Shown here: positions 25,123-34,684 of the stretch, in pieces
Layout: each line of letters starts with the position of its first letter
Numbering within the stretch: the first letter of the stretch is position 1
NCBI GenBank assembly: GCA_022843805.1
Contig: JALHMY010000093.1
Location: 1 to 39,192 of the forward strand
Length of the DNA: 39,192 nt
From: Fuerstiella sp.
GTDB taxonomy: Bacteria > Planctomycetota > Planctomycetia > Planctomycetales > Planctomycetaceae
Reading direction: 5' to 3'
Made by a program: the position numbers and the translations under genes
The notes under the pieces: model-generated
Databases searched by the model: none
What the model saw: only the letters and a program-made list of their open reading frames with translations
Told to the model about the DNA's origin: nothing

Positions 25123-26532
25123 ATGGCTGCATTAACGCATCCGATCAATCTTCTGATAGTGGAAGACGATCCGGATTTTCGTGAAACATGTTCGCGCTGG
25201 ATGACTCGCAAGGGCCACCATGTTGCTTCGGCCGGTAATGGGCAGGAGGCACTTGAGGTCATTGATCGTCAGGTGTTCGATGTGGCGATTGTCGACATGA
25301 ACATGCCGGGACTGACGGGCCTGGAGCTTCTTGAACGCATGAAGTCTTCGCAGGTGGAGACCGAAGTCATCATTCTGACAGGACAGGGGACAATTGACAG
25401 TGCTGTCAATGCGATGAAGCTTGGAGCCTGCGACTATCTGACCAAGCCGTTTCCGCTTGATGAACTGGAACAGCGATGCATGCTGGCCTGGGAAAGAGGC
25501 CAGATCAATAAAGAAAACCGGCAGTTGAAAGCGATCATTGAGCGCTCCCAGCCTCCGTCAAAAATCATTGGTGAATCGTTCCGCATGAGGGAAGTCTTTC
25601 GCCTGATCGATCGAGTTGCCCCGACGGATAAGCCAGTGCTGATTCAGGGTGAAAGTGGTACCGGAAAGGAACTGGTGGCCCGTGCTCTGCAACAGCGGAG
25701 TCTGCGTGCGGATAAGCCGTTTGTCACCATTAACTGCGCAGCGCTTCCCGAACAACTCGTGGAAAGTGAATTGTTCGGCCATCGCAAAGGAGCTTTCACG
25801 GGTGCCAATGAGGATCGGCCCGGGCTGTTTGAAGTGGCCGACGGTGGCACCCTGTTCATCGATGAAATCGGCGAACTGCCTGGATCGCTTCAGCCAAAAC
25901 TGCTGCGTGCGCTGGAAGATGGTTCGATTCGCAGAGTTGGCTCGCATAAGGAACGTCGAGTGAACGTTCGGCTGATTGCCGCGACAAACCGTACATTATC
26001 TGATGAAGTGGCGGCAGGCCGTTTTCGTGAAGATCTCTATTATCGTATCAATGTCATGTCGCTGGAACTGCCTCCCCTTCGTAAGCGCGAGGGTGACGTT
26101 TCCTTATTGATCAACCATCTTCTTGGCCGCGACTGGAAAATCACTGAAGAAGCTCGCCGCGCTCTCGAAGCCTATCATTGGCCCGGCAACGTGAGGCAGT
26201 TGAGGAATGCGGTTGAACGTGCTCAGATTCTGGCCAATGACTACTGCATTACGATCGATGATCTTCCCGTTGAAGTCTGTGACACCGGCGATCAGAGTCA
26301 TACTGTTAGCCGCGAAAACGGGCATCCGCTGACAATTGCTTCCATCGGTCAGGCCAGAAACGCAACTCTGGAATCGCCCAGGCTGGAGGATCTGGAACGG
26401 TCACATATCGTGGATATTCTGAAACGGGAGAACGGCAATAAGGCCCGCGCCGCCAGAATCCTGGGTATCCACAGAAGAAAACTCTATCGATTGCTGGAAC
26501 GTTACGGGATCACCGATACTGCGCAAAACTGA
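25123..26532 (+). CDS. NtrC-type sigma-54-dependent response regulator
   Basis: This activator opens promoters held by sigma-54 RNA polymerase; it has about 469 residues. The receiver domain (8-120) has Glu14/Asp15/Asp16, phospho-acceptor Asp58 (VDMNMPG), Thr86 and Lys108. The AAA domain has Walker A GESGTGKE (176-183), the sigma-54 contact loop GAFTGA (223-228) and Walker B FIDE (about 245-248). The C-terminus has a Fis-type helix-turn-helix (KARAARILGIHRRKLYRLLERY). The ATG at 25123 has GGAG 9 bases before it; an upstream ATG at 25096 would add nine residues with a weaker site. The preceding kinase is the likely cognate sensor. The gene converges with the glycosyltransferase 90 bases downstream, with no visible terminator between. 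Confidence 0.95.
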   Translation: MAALTHPINLLIVEDDPDFRETCSRWMTRKGHHVASAGNGQEALEVIDRQVFDVAIVDMNMPGLTGLELLERMKSSQVETEVIILTGQGTIDSAVNAMKLGACDYLTKPFPLDELEQRCMLAWERGQINKENRQLKAIIERSQPPSKIIGESFRMREVFRLIDRVAPTDKPVLIQGESGTGKELVARALQQRSLRADKPFVTINCAALPEQLVESELFGHRKGAFTGANEDRPGLFEVADGGTLFIDEIGELPGSLQPKLLRALEDGSIRRVGSHKERRVNVRLIAATNRTLSDEVAAGRFREDLYYRINVMSLELPPLRKREGDVSLLINHLLGRDWKITEEARRALEAYHWPGNVRQLRNAVERAQILANDYCITIDDLPVEVCDTGDQSHTVSRENGHPLTIASIGQARNATLESPRLEDLERSHIVDILKRENGNKARAARILGIHRRKLYRLLERYGITDTAQN

Positions 26533-26622
26533 ATCATCTGCCCGCTACCCAAATCAGTTCCTGGCAGCCAGTTTCCGGCACGCATTTTCCGCCAGGCAGT
26601 GTGACAGCGTCATCACCTGAAA

Positions 26623-28014
26623 TCAGAGAAACCCGGAAATCACGTCAATGAGTTTTGGCCCGGTTGCCAGCATACTGTGTCCGTCGAGCACTCGCTGCGT
26701 CAGCCTTTTTCGGGCCGCGAGGGCCGCTGAAGCAATGTCCTCCGTCTGATGATTTCGCTGCTGGAGATAGCCGGTACATTGTTCAGTCAGAACTCGCTCA
26801 AGATCATCTTTGAGCACCGGTGAATACAGCACACCCGCACCGAGGTCTGCGATGCGTTCCGGAAATGAGCCGTGATCGGGCAATATCGACGGCACACCGC
26901 ATAAAGCGGCTTCCAGTACGTACAACCCTTTAGGTTCCCTGTATTCTGTTGGCACACAAAGCATATCGAATGTCCGCAACAGCCTGAATTTCTCCTCACG
27001 ACTTTCGGGACTGCCTGCCCAGTGCAGTCGAGCTTCGCCAACAATCGACTGCAGTCGCTGCAGATGACTTAGAAATGCTTTTCTGTGCTGCTCCGGAAGG
27101 AATCCGGCAATCACAATCCTGACGTCAGGCAACTGAGGCAGAATTGTCTCTGCAGCCTGCAGCAGACGAAACACACCCTTTTCCGGACAGATCCTCGCAA
27201 AATATCCAATCGTAACGGTACCTGTCGGAGCCACTGACGGTACGTTAATCTTATGGCTGCCCTGGCTGCTTGGCTTTTCGATCTCGATGCTCTGCTGAAA
27301 TGAAGCCTGCTCTTCTGTGACTCGACGATCCACATCGACCGTCAGTGGTATCTGCCGAAACAACGACCGTGGAACATTCAGGTAGTGGCTCATAAAGTCT
27401 GAGTAGTAGTTACTGTGCGTCAGCACACCATCAAAACTCCGACAATTCTGACTCATCAGTGACAATGCACGCGTCCTGAATTCCGGAAGCAGCCCTTCCA
27501 GAAAAATGTCATCTCCCTGCAATAGTGTCAGGATCGGACCTTTAAACTCTCTTTTCAAAACCGGAACAATTCCTGACAACAGGGCATTGCTGAAAAGAAT
27601 CACATCGGGCTGAAGTTCGCTGAGAAGAAAGGAAATCAGTTCCTGAATCTCACGCTGCTGGGGGCCATTTTCTCCCTTCAGCAGATCAAGCGTCAGTGAG
27701 CCCAGCTTCGACGCGTCCGTCGTTCCTCCCAGACGACTGAGCAGGCGAATGAGAGAAGGATGATTGAGCCATCGAGTCAGCCATGGAGGCAGTCGTTTCC
27801 AGCCGGGAATGGCGGAATCCAGATAGACGTTGATTCCGCCCAGAAACACTCGGCTGCTACTGACATTCTCTTCGTCAACTCGAATCGGAGTGTATGCCGG
27901 GACAAGCACAGCATCCATCCCGCCGAGCCGCAGAGTGCGTACGAGAGTGTTGTCCTGCATGCACGATCCGCAGAACATGCCAGCGCCACCTGCGGTAATC
28001 ATCGCCAGCTTCAT
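26623..28014 (-). CDS. GT4-family glycosyltransferase
   Basis: This GT-B fold glycosyltransferase of 463 residues would transfer a sugar from a nucleotide-sugar donor to a glycan or lipid acceptor. The N-terminal half begins with an unusual Cys-containing motif (GGAGMFCGSCMQDN, about 9-22). The C-terminal half has the GT4 features GYFARICPEKGV (donor-site start), later EYREPKGLYVLEAALCGVP with the conserved E-x7-E region. AAGGGA lies 5 bases before the ATG. The four-helix membrane protein gene is 56 bases upstream on the same strand, so the two are probably one unit. The acceptor and donor are unknown. Confidence 0.9.
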   Translation of the reverse strand: MKLAMITAGGAGMFCGSCMQDNTLVRTLRLGGMDAVLVPAYTPIRVDEENVSSSRVFLGGINVYLDSAIPGWKRLPPWLTRWLNHPSLIRLLSRLGGTTDASKLGSLTLDLLKGENGPQQREIQELISFLLSELQPDVILFSNALLSGIVPVLKREFKGPILTLLQGDDIFLEGLLPEFRTRALSLMSQNCRSFDGVLTHSNYYSDFMSHYLNVPRSLFRQIPLTVDVDRRVTEEQASFQQSIEIEKPSSQGSHKINVPSVAPTGTVTIGYFARICPEKGVFRLLQAAETILPQLPDVRIVIAGFLPEQHRKAFLSHLQRLQSIVGEARLHWAGSPESREEKFRLLRTFDMLCVPTEYREPKGLYVLEAALCGVPSILPDHGSFPERIADLGAGVLYSPVLKDDLERVLTEQCTGYLQQRNHQTEDIASAALAARKRLTQRVLDGHSMLATGPKLIDVISGFL

Positions 28015-28070
28015 GCAGTTCCCTTTTTCATCCAGATGTACTCGCCGCAGCAGACCCGGCCATAATTCTC

Positions 28071-29399
28071 TCAGCGATGGCGGGTCTGCGGACTATAAAC
28101 AGCAGCAAAGCCAATCTCTGTTTCCAAAGGTGTACTGGTATCAGAACGACGTGCTTCGATGCGAATTCCATACGTCTGGCGAACGGGAATTTTCAAACGA
28201 AGTGATTCGTTCCCAACCGACTCGCATTCAACTTCAGGAATTCCGGGCATCGGCGGCGAAAAAGGAACATGCAAACTGGCCCGGCGCTGCCCGGTTTCAA
28301 ATCGTACCTGGATCGTTCCCTCGATCATCTCGCCACCATATTCATCGCGGGTTCGCTCGAACGTGAGCGAATCATCCGTCGTGGATGCCTCCTGCTCGGC
28401 GACTTCGGGCTCATCGTTCAGCAGAACTGGTTTGTATGCCGTACGCGACAATTCCTCCGAAACGTTCGGTGTTCTGAATCCAAAAGCCGCCGCGGGCCGA
28501 CCATGGCCGTGAGCCCCCTTTAACTTCGGCAGCTCTGAAACACTGAGTTTGCTCTCGGGCTTCGCTGGCAATACAGGCAGAGGTGAATGTGCAGACGAGG
28601 CTGCCGTCCGGGCAGGCATTTCATCCAATGGCTTCGCTGAGTGACCAGCCGGTTTGGAAGTGACTACGTCTTTCTTTACCTCATCTTTCTTTGCCTCCTT
28701 TGCCTCATCATCCACGCCAGACCGTTGTGGCCTGGTTTCACGATCTCGATGAGCCTTCGCCGTTCCGGGCTGAACCGGGCGGATCCCGGTGCCGGAAAAA
28801 GGGTCCTGCCACGGATCTCTGGCTGTCCCCTTCCAGGCCGAAGGAGCTGAAACTGGTGACGTCGAATAGGGAACGACAAGATCGCGGGCCAGCGTTTCAG
28901 CCGACTGCAAATGATCAAAGCCGGTCGAAAAATCGGAAACCTTCAAACGGGCAAATAACGCGTCGGTCAATGGCTGCAGGTACGTGGATCGATCCCGAGG
29001 CACTGCAAACAACTCCTCCGGAACCGGACTCATCACAGCAATGACAGTCATCACAAAGACACCCAGAGTCAGCCATCCTCGCAGAGGTGAATCCGGCGGC
29101 ATGATGCAAAACGAAATAATACATGGAGGAAGGAGCGCGATCCCGCCAGCAAAAAACAGAACAGGCGATTCTTCGGATGATCGCCGATTGGGCGAAAACA
29201 GCATCCATGCAAAAATACTGGAAAACGCCGCGTATGCGGAAAGCAATAATGCAATCGGTTCGGTCGTGACGCTGCGTATCGTGCCGTTCAGCCGACCATA
29301 CCACAGGACCGCAGCCACGATCGTCAGGCCGCTCCATGTCAGAGTGGCAATCGCTCGCCGACTGCGAGATCCCTTCGATGTAATTACTGGTTCCTTCAT
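28071..29399 (-). CDS. Four-helix membrane protein with a beta-rich C-terminal domain
   Basis: I do not recognise a family. The 442-residue protein has four membrane segments at about 16-34, 47-68, 79-100 and 107-123. A low-complexity Lys/Glu/Pro/Ala-rich linker follows (about 190-310). The C-terminal domain (about 345-435) looks beta-rich (GTIQVRFETGQRRASLHVPF, then ESLRLKIPV). AGGAAGG lies 9 bases before the ATG at 29399. The gene leads the glycosyltransferase gene by 56 bases, suggesting a shared cell-surface role, but the sequence does not show what that role is. Confidence 0.72.
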   Translation of the reverse strand: MKEPVITSKGSRSRRAIATLTWSGLTIVAAVLWYGRLNGTIRSVTTEPIALLLSAYAAFSSIFAWMLFSPNRRSSEESPVLFFAGGIALLPPCIISFCIMPPDSPLRGWLTLGVFVMTVIAVMSPVPEELFAVPRDRSTYLQPLTDALFARLKVSDFSTGFDHLQSAETLARDLVVPYSTSPVSAPSAWKGTARDPWQDPFSGTGIRPVQPGTAKAHRDRETRPQRSGVDDEAKEAKKDEVKKDVVTSKPAGHSAKPLDEMPARTAASSAHSPLPVLPAKPESKLSVSELPKLKGAHGHGRPAAAFGFRTPNVSEELSRTAYKPVLLNDEPEVAEQEASTTDDSLTFERTRDEYGGEMIEGTIQVRFETGQRRASLHVPFSPPMPGIPEVECESVGNESLRLKIPVRQTYGIRIEARRSDTSTPLETEIGFAAVYSPQTRHR

Positions 29400-29553
29400 G
29401 GCCTCATGCCTTCCTCGCCCCGTTCATGTTACCCCAATTCGATTTATTCAGGCATGGTAGACCAGGAAGGGCAGTCGGGGCAAGCTGGGAAACGAACCAG
29501 CTGCGGGATCTCGAAGCGAAATTGAGCTGAACGCTCCTGAGCCCACAGATCTG

Positions 29554-31116
29554 TCAGGCGGAACCAGTCTCTGCAAACTGCAAACTGAACAGATCGGCGT
29601 GCTGCAGTTCAACGAGAAGCCGCACGTGCTGACCCGACCATTCTGAAAAACCTGATCCGCCGTTCCATTGAACCGCTGTCGACAGCATATTGCCCGAAAA
29701 AGGTACACAATCCTTAACACCTCGCCCCGGAATCTCCTGGCCATTTTCATCCAGCAGTCCCACTCGAACGCTTCCGGCTTCTCGAGTCTCCGCATTGAGG
29801 AGAAGCTGCCGACCGGTGAGCAGAACGGGCGGAGTTTCGAATCTCCCGGGATCCCGGTCGGCTGTCGCAGAAACCAGCCTGTCTCGCCGCAATACCGCGC
29901 GGCTGAAGACTCTGCGATTTGCGGGATTTGCAAGTTTTGGCAAGTCCACTTCTTCGTGCCTGAGATTTGACCCACTGAAGTAAAACCACATTTCCTCGCC
30001 AGTCACCACGCAACCGCCATTTGCCATATACAACGATCCTCCATCGAAGTTTCCAGGATCACCGACTGGAAGAAACGCTTTTTCCCGTTCGGGCCAGGTC
30101 CATTGAATGCCATCGCGGCTGACCGCCAGGCGGATTTCCAAAGTATCCTCGCGATGCCGAAACAGGCTCGGGAACATCAGATAGAGACCTTTTGTGCCGG
30201 GATACGAAAGGCAGGCCGGGTTGTACAGATCACAATCGAGCGGATCATCGCAGGATGTTTCAAGCACTCGAGTCAGCGGGGCGAATGAATCAAAATCATT
30301 ACTGACCGATCGGCCGATCGCTCTGCCTCCTCGGCCGGACACTCGACCAAAGATCACGAGCTTCTGATGTTCGTCCCGGAAAGCAGAATACTGACTGTCG
30401 GCAAAAACCGGACAAATGGGTTTCGGCAGACGTGTCCAGTGCAGCCCATCGGGTGACACCATTCCGGCGATTGAATGCGGACGGTCTCCACGGTCCTGGA
30501 AGATACCCTGCGACACACACTTGTAACGCTGATCGGCGGGTGCGATGGGATCAACAAAAATACAGCTTCCGTGCACACGGGACCGAGAACTTCCGTCACC
30601 AATTTGTCGAAACACAATGTTATTCTGAGTATTCCCTCGCCAGGGAAAAAGTCCCAGGTCGGGTCGCTTCCAGTGAATTCCGTCTTCTGATTCCGCATAG
30701 CACAGCGAAGTGTCATCAGCAGTTGGCCATCCATCGACGTCGTAACATTCGTACCACATTCGATACCGACCCTGATCTTCAATAATACTGAACCAGTTGA
30801 GTGTGGCGTTTTCCCAGGGTCGTTCACTTTCAAGAATCCGTTCGCCGGTTTTCACAGGCTGATGCAGCTTCAGCCGCACGCCATTCATGGCTGTCATATG
30901 TTGTCTGTCAACGAACAGTATCCTGTTCGAACTTGTCCGCTGACTCGGAACGTTGTTAGCGGACGATTGCTGAGCTGCAGCGGTGGGCAGAGCATTCGAA
31001 AGCAGGCAGGCAGTTCCGGCCGTAATCGTTTTTATGAACGCTCGTCTCGACTTTTGCGACTGGCGGACCGAGGCAGGCGAAAGCTTGTCAGGTGTGAGCT
31101 TCTGAGATGGTGTCAT
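29554..31116 (-). CDS. Tat-exported beta-propeller protein, GH32/43-like
   Basis: The protein has about 520 residues with a twin-arginine signal (SRRAFIKT, then a hydrophobic stretch TACLLSNALPTAAA). The mature part has repeated propeller-like strands with W/Y-G-I-H/W patterns (CYAESEDGIHWKRPDLG, later AVSRDGIQWTWP, SPDGLHWTRLP). These recall five-bladed glycoside hydrolases of families 32, 43 and 68. A C-terminal beta domain follows (about 420-520). The catalytic acids could not be fixed, so hydrolase activity is not certain. I chose the ATG at 31116; the frame extends to a TTG at 31158 with no better site. The region downstream to the membrane-protein start is 154 bases. Confidence 0.8.
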   Translation of the reverse strand: MTPSQKLTPDKLSPASVRQSQKSRRAFIKTITAGTACLLSNALPTAAAQQSSANNVPSQRTSSNRILFVDRQHMTAMNGVRLKLHQPVKTGERILESERPWENATLNWFSIIEDQGRYRMWYECYDVDGWPTADDTSLCYAESEDGIHWKRPDLGLFPWRGNTQNNIVFRQIGDGSSRSRVHGSCIFVDPIAPADQRYKCVSQGIFQDRGDRPHSIAGMVSPDGLHWTRLPKPICPVFADSQYSAFRDEHQKLVIFGRVSGRGGRAIGRSVSNDFDSFAPLTRVLETSCDDPLDCDLYNPACLSYPGTKGLYLMFPSLFRHREDTLEIRLAVSRDGIQWTWPEREKAFLPVGDPGNFDGGSLYMANGGCVVTGEEMWFYFSGSNLRHEEVDLPKLANPANRRVFSRAVLRRDRLVSATADRDPGRFETPPVLLTGRQLLLNAETREAGSVRVGLLDENGQEIPGRGVKDCVPFSGNMLSTAVQWNGGSGFSEWSGQHVRLLVELQHADLFSLQFAETGSA

Positions 31117-31878
31117 GACGTTCTCATTCTGTTCGGATACTCGATGCCGGCATAGCAACCTGCTTTGGGCAGCATCATGATTGCGTTTTTCTCCTGCGAC
31201 GCAACCAGGGAACGCGGTTCAGGTCATGAAACATCCGCTATCGACAGGACGTCGCCAGCAGCAGCAACCGTTAAAGGAACGGGCGGTTCAACAGAACAGT
31301 TCTTCTGTTCCGTCCAGGTTTTTCTGCCCCAAAATAAGCCATTCTGTGAACACGGGTCTGCTCGCCCCCGGTCTCGGAACAGTCTTCTACCGGTTTGACA
31401 ACAGACGATGCTCACGCGAATCGAGCGCGTCTTGAACGCAGACTAGTCGCAGGGTGATTTGGTCCGCGATTTCCTTCCGTGTGCTCCTGCCTTCCAGAGA
31501 AGAATTGGGCAGAAAAATTTCAGGGCAGAAAAATGAAACGCAGAAGAATCGCAGACGACCACGGGGCCGCTGCACTCAGCAACCCAGGGCATGCCGGGAT
31601 TGCAGTCTTGTTTTCGGCCCAAAGGGCAACGATGTGAAGCGTTTTTTTTTCCAGTTTTTTCCTGGGGGGCGCCGTGTTGACGGCGACCCCAGACTTTGTA
31701 CTACGACCCGTGTCGGGGTTAGAAAACCGACGTCGTCTGGCTAACAGCGATGCAGCCATGTTTGCTGATAGAAATACTTCACTGCGTTACCCGTTGGGCC
31801 GAAACACAGGGCCATTGTTCCAAAGGCCCGTTAGCTGCAATTGGCCAAGAGCTCTCCTTGAAAAATGCCCGGCCACTT
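31117..31878. other. Gene-free region
   Basis: There is no convincing gene. It contains an 8-T run followed by CCAG and six T (about 31640-31660), then a small hairpin CGCCGT/ACGGCG with loop GTTG near 31670. Short open frames here lack codon bias and overlap each other on both strands. Confidence 0.4.
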
Positions 31879-32046
31879 TGGACTGCGGCAGCCTGCTGCC
31901 GCTTTCGTTCCGGCAGCCTGCTGCCGCTGTTTTTCGTTCCGGCAGCCTGCTGCCGGAACCAGCAGCCCTGAAGTTCGTTCAGGTTGAAAGCGGTTTTCCA
32001 AAGCAGGCTGCGGACTGGAAAGCCGCAGCAGGTTGCCGTAGTCCAT
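31879..32046. repeat. Palindromic element with three CAG-CCTG-CTG hairpins
   Basis: The ends pair: about 31879-31900 with 32026-32046, two mismatches. Inside are three hairpins with the same loop CCTG: GCGGCAG/CTGCCGC (31885-31902), CGGCAG/CTGCCG (31911-31926) and GTTCCGGCAG/CTGCCGGAAC (31936-31959). The same hairpin type occurs at 36458 and 37772. The right half carries TTCGTTCAGGTTGAAAGC, whose complement recurs beside those copies. Confidence 0.88.
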
Positions 32047-32132
32047 GGGATTGATATGGTCATTGATAATGATTGACGCATGCACAACTGTCAGACTAAA
32101 GTCGCCTGTTCAATCCATATGTCGAACCTGCG

Positions 32133-32822
32133 ATGAACCATCATCAATCACGCATGTACCGACGGAGACGTAGTCACACGGGTGCCCCGATGAAGCTTCG
32201 GATTTCGCGAACTGCCTTGTGGCTCTCCGGGCTGGTTTTTGTCGTCGGAATTTTCTTACTCCTTCCCGTCGTATCCGGCATACTTGAGCGACAGCGATAT
32301 TACGCTTGTCAGCGGGAAATACGCTCAATGATCGACGCACTTGCGAATCGTCCACCCGCGGATGCTGAGCCGAAACGCTGGCAAAGGGCCGTGGAGTGGA
32401 CATCAAATGTGATCGCCCAGGACTTCTTTGCACCAACACCGAAGGAACTTATTGGCGTTGAACAGCTTGCCAGCGAACTTAAGAAAGTGGTCCGGCAGCA
32501 AGTCGACTACAAAACCCTGCAGTGGATCTGGGATCAATGCGAAGAATACTGTGGTGGGCCGGAAAGTTACGCAATACGATTTCGCGACATTCCGCTGTTA
32601 TCCGCTGATCTGTTAACTGATCAGACCCTGCCAAACGCATGGTCACTGGATCGCTGCCAGGGAATCGACCTGACCGGAACTCCTGTCACCGACGCATCAA
32701 TCGCGGTTCTCAGAAAAAAAACGAACCTCCGCTGGATTATACTTTCAGGAACCAGGATTACTCAGTCGGGCGTTGAGGAACTGCAAGCAGCCTTGCCCGC
32801 GACAAAGGTCACATGGCCGTAG
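32133..32822 (+). CDS. Membrane-anchored protein with leucine-rich-repeat-like tail
   Basis: No named family. The longest form has 229 residues. A membrane segment (about 27-48, LWLSGLVFVVGIFLLLPVV) follows a basic N-terminus. The middle is helical and charged. The last 60 residues contain two leucine-rich-repeat-like units (IDLTGTPVTDASIAVL, then WIILSGTRITQSGVEEL) of the type common in planctomycetes. Three in-frame starts are possible: ATG at 32133, 32154 or 32190 (MKLRISRTALW). The last gives a compact membrane anchor, but no start has a Shine-Dalgarno. Confidence 0.65.
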   Translation: MNHHQSRMYRRRRSHTGAPMKLRISRTALWLSGLVFVVGIFLLLPVVSGILERQRYYACQREIRSMIDALANRPPADAEPKRWQRAVEWTSNVIAQDFFAPTPKELIGVEQLASELKKVVRQQVDYKTLQWIWDQCEEYCGGPESYAIRFRDIPLLSADLLTDQTLPNAWSLDRCQGIDLTGTPVTDASIAVLRKKTNLRWIILSGTRITQSGVEELQAALPATKVTWP

Positions 32823-32914
32823 CGTTCAGATTGATTTCTCCCAATGCGTACCATGCCGAATCAATCTGACTGCTACATTTTTCTTACAACAACCCCGCCG
32901 CGACAGCAGCTTAT

Positions 32915-33280
32915 ATGAAGAATTCGATTCAGCCGAGTTGCCGTCTGCGGTTTCCTGCATGGCCAGTCTGTCCCGGTAACCGGATCCGGGTCGGGATGAC
33001 ACAAGCCGAGGTCGAGGAGTTGTTGGGTGGGCCGCCCGGCAACTATGGCGGGTTCGTCTGGTACGTCCTCCAGCTTGGAGGGTGGATGTCGATGGAGGGA
33101 TACATGCGGCCGCCGGATTCGGTCGAGCGAATCTGGAACGATGACGATTCGCGGCTTGAGATCTACTTCAACGCCGAGGGACGAGTTACAGGCCACCACG
33201 AGCGGGCGAAATATCAGCAGGCACCGGACGGCTTCCTGAAGGATTTGTGGCCGCGAGCCTGGTATAAAGTCGGCCTCTGA
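32915..33280 (+). CDS. Short protein with SmpA/BamE-like repeat-motif core
   Basis: The protein has 121 residues. The core IRVGMTQAEVEELLGGPPGNY followed by W and then IYFNAEGRVTGH follows the small SmpA/OmlA (BamE) or PepSY-like pattern (GMT-xEV-xLLG-P, then F--dG-V). There is no signal peptide or lipobox at the N-terminus, which is Cys/Pro-rich and looks foreign to the core, so the start may be truncated. No Shine-Dalgarno precedes the ATG. It lies 92 bases after the LRR-tailed gene. Confidence 0.5.
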   Translation: MKNSIQPSCRLRFPAWPVCPGNRIRVGMTQAEVEELLGGPPGNYGGFVWYVLQLGGWMSMEGYMRPPDSVERIWNDDDSRLEIYFNAEGRVTGHHERAKYQQAPDGFLKDLWPRAWYKVGL

Positions 33281-33619
33281 CCGGACAGAAAATTTAAACC
33301 CACGATCGATGCGTCGGCGAATCGCAGGACACATCGATCGCAATTTGTTATCTTGGAAAACTTCTATCCTCTCACTGCGGTCTTGACCTTATTCTGAAGG
33401 TTCGCGATATGAAGAGCACCGAGAAGAAAAAACTCATCACCACCAATCAGGATATTCGCACAATGTTGTGCCCCCTGAAAAGTATTGTTGTCGGCAACTC
33501 GCAATAGAATATCTGGCATAAAATGCCGCAGAACCAAGAAGCCGTTGTCTTCGTGAGAGCGCATGGCGGGCGTTGAGTGAGTACTTGCAAGGCGTGATGG
33601 TGATATGCCAACAGTACAA
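33281..33619. other. Gene-poor region with a possible 32-residue ORF
   Basis: An ATG at 33409 is preceded by AAGG at 8 bases and opens a 32-codon frame ending at 33507 (MKSTEKKKLITTNQD at its start). On the opposite strand a longer open frame runs 33364-33936, overlapping the start of the next gene. Neither can be confirmed. No repeats are seen. Confidence 0.3.
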
Positions 33620-34573
33620 ATGCGTAAACTGACAGTCATTATTGCATTCGCATCTCTGGTTGCGTCATGTGTCGCGGTGAGCCGTACGAACGTTTCCACC
33701 AGGACATGGCAGCTTCCACCAGGCACCGTCCACATTTTTCGCTTCAGCCCAACGGACCAGCATGCAGCATTCATTTTGCAGGAACCGCAGAGCCCCGCAG
33801 GAATACACCGACTCATTGTCGTTGCCCCCAATACTGGCAAAGTGCTTCTTGATGAGAATGGATACTTCGCAGGAAACTTCTGTTTCGACCTAAGCGGGAG
33901 GCGAATTGCTGTCCATTGGCTTGATCGGGTTCGCATTTACACGCTACCAGATGGGTCATGCATCCAGTCAATCGAAACATCAAAACGAACTGCTCTGTTT
34001 AATTGTATGGGCTTCACCGACGACGGTTCTGTGCTTGCAATTGCCAATAAGAAATCGCCGTCAGATTACGAGGCGTGGAATGTGTCCACCGCGAAGCTAG
34101 TGAGCACCCATGGGAAAATATCGTATTGGGCAGGGTCTGAAATTGCGGCTGATTTCTCAAAATCGCTCTCGCCTGCTGGTTGGGTAACTCCCGGTCCTTC
34201 TGTTGTCGACATCAATTTGGGCCGACGGATTACTCATTGCGTTCGATTGCCTCATCATATCTACGCCACCTTCACGCGCGACAGTCTTGAGATGCTGACA
34301 GTTCATAAAGATGGCGCGATTCTGTTATGGGAATTGCGTGACACGGTTCAGGACGCGACATCTCTTCTGCCTTCACAGAATGCGACAATTCTGGCTTCGC
34401 GCGTCGAAGCCGGGATCGAAACGGCAGTCGCGTTCGCCATCCTCCACAAGACGGACAAGCTGGGATTTATCAGCGCAGACAGGACTCTCCGGTACACTGA
34501 TTTGCCCTTAGCTGATTCGATCGACAAATTGGGAAAAGTATTTGACGATGACTCAACGATCGCTTTGAATTGA
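33620..34573 (+). CDS. Lipoprotein with WD40-like repeats
   Basis: The protein has about 317 residues from the ATG at 33620. The signal peptide is short, with lipobox VASC (Cys17 after MRKLTVIIAFASLVAS), so it is probably membrane-tethered outside the cytoplasm. The rest has repeated beta strands with WD40-like spacing (VHIFRFSPTDQHAAFIL, NCMGFTDDGSVLAIA, YATFTRDSLEMLTVHKDGAILLWEL), consistent with a propeller of up to seven blades. An ATG at 33605 would add five residues and spoil the signal peptide. No Shine-Dalgarno is visible. Function unknown. Confidence 0.65.
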   Translation: MRKLTVIIAFASLVASCVAVSRTNVSTRTWQLPPGTVHIFRFSPTDQHAAFILQEPQSPAGIHRLIVVAPNTGKVLLDENGYFAGNFCFDLSGRRIAVHWLDRVRIYTLPDGSCIQSIETSKRTALFNCMGFTDDGSVLAIANKKSPSDYEAWNVSTAKLVSTHGKISYWAGSEIAADFSKSLSPAGWVTPGPSVVDINLGRRITHCVRLPHHIYATFTRDSLEMLTVHKDGAILLWELRDTVQDATSLLPSQNATILASRVEAGIETAVAFAILHKTDKLGFISADRTLRYTDLPLADSIDKLGKVFDDDSTIALN

Positions 34574-34684
34574 TTCACACTTGTCTGCGGGAGCCTTTTA
34601 AAAGTGACTGCGGCGCGACATAATTCCAGAATGCCTGCGCGGCAATCATCCGCCTTTTATTAACGGTGAACCGGACTGGATCAG

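Noticed and set aside
33364..33936. Minus-strand open frame of 190 codons
   Set aside because: Its C-terminal third reads like a plausible protein, but it overlaps the start of the plus-strand lipoprotein gene, which has a clean lipobox signal. I kept the plus-strand gene and note this one as unresolved.
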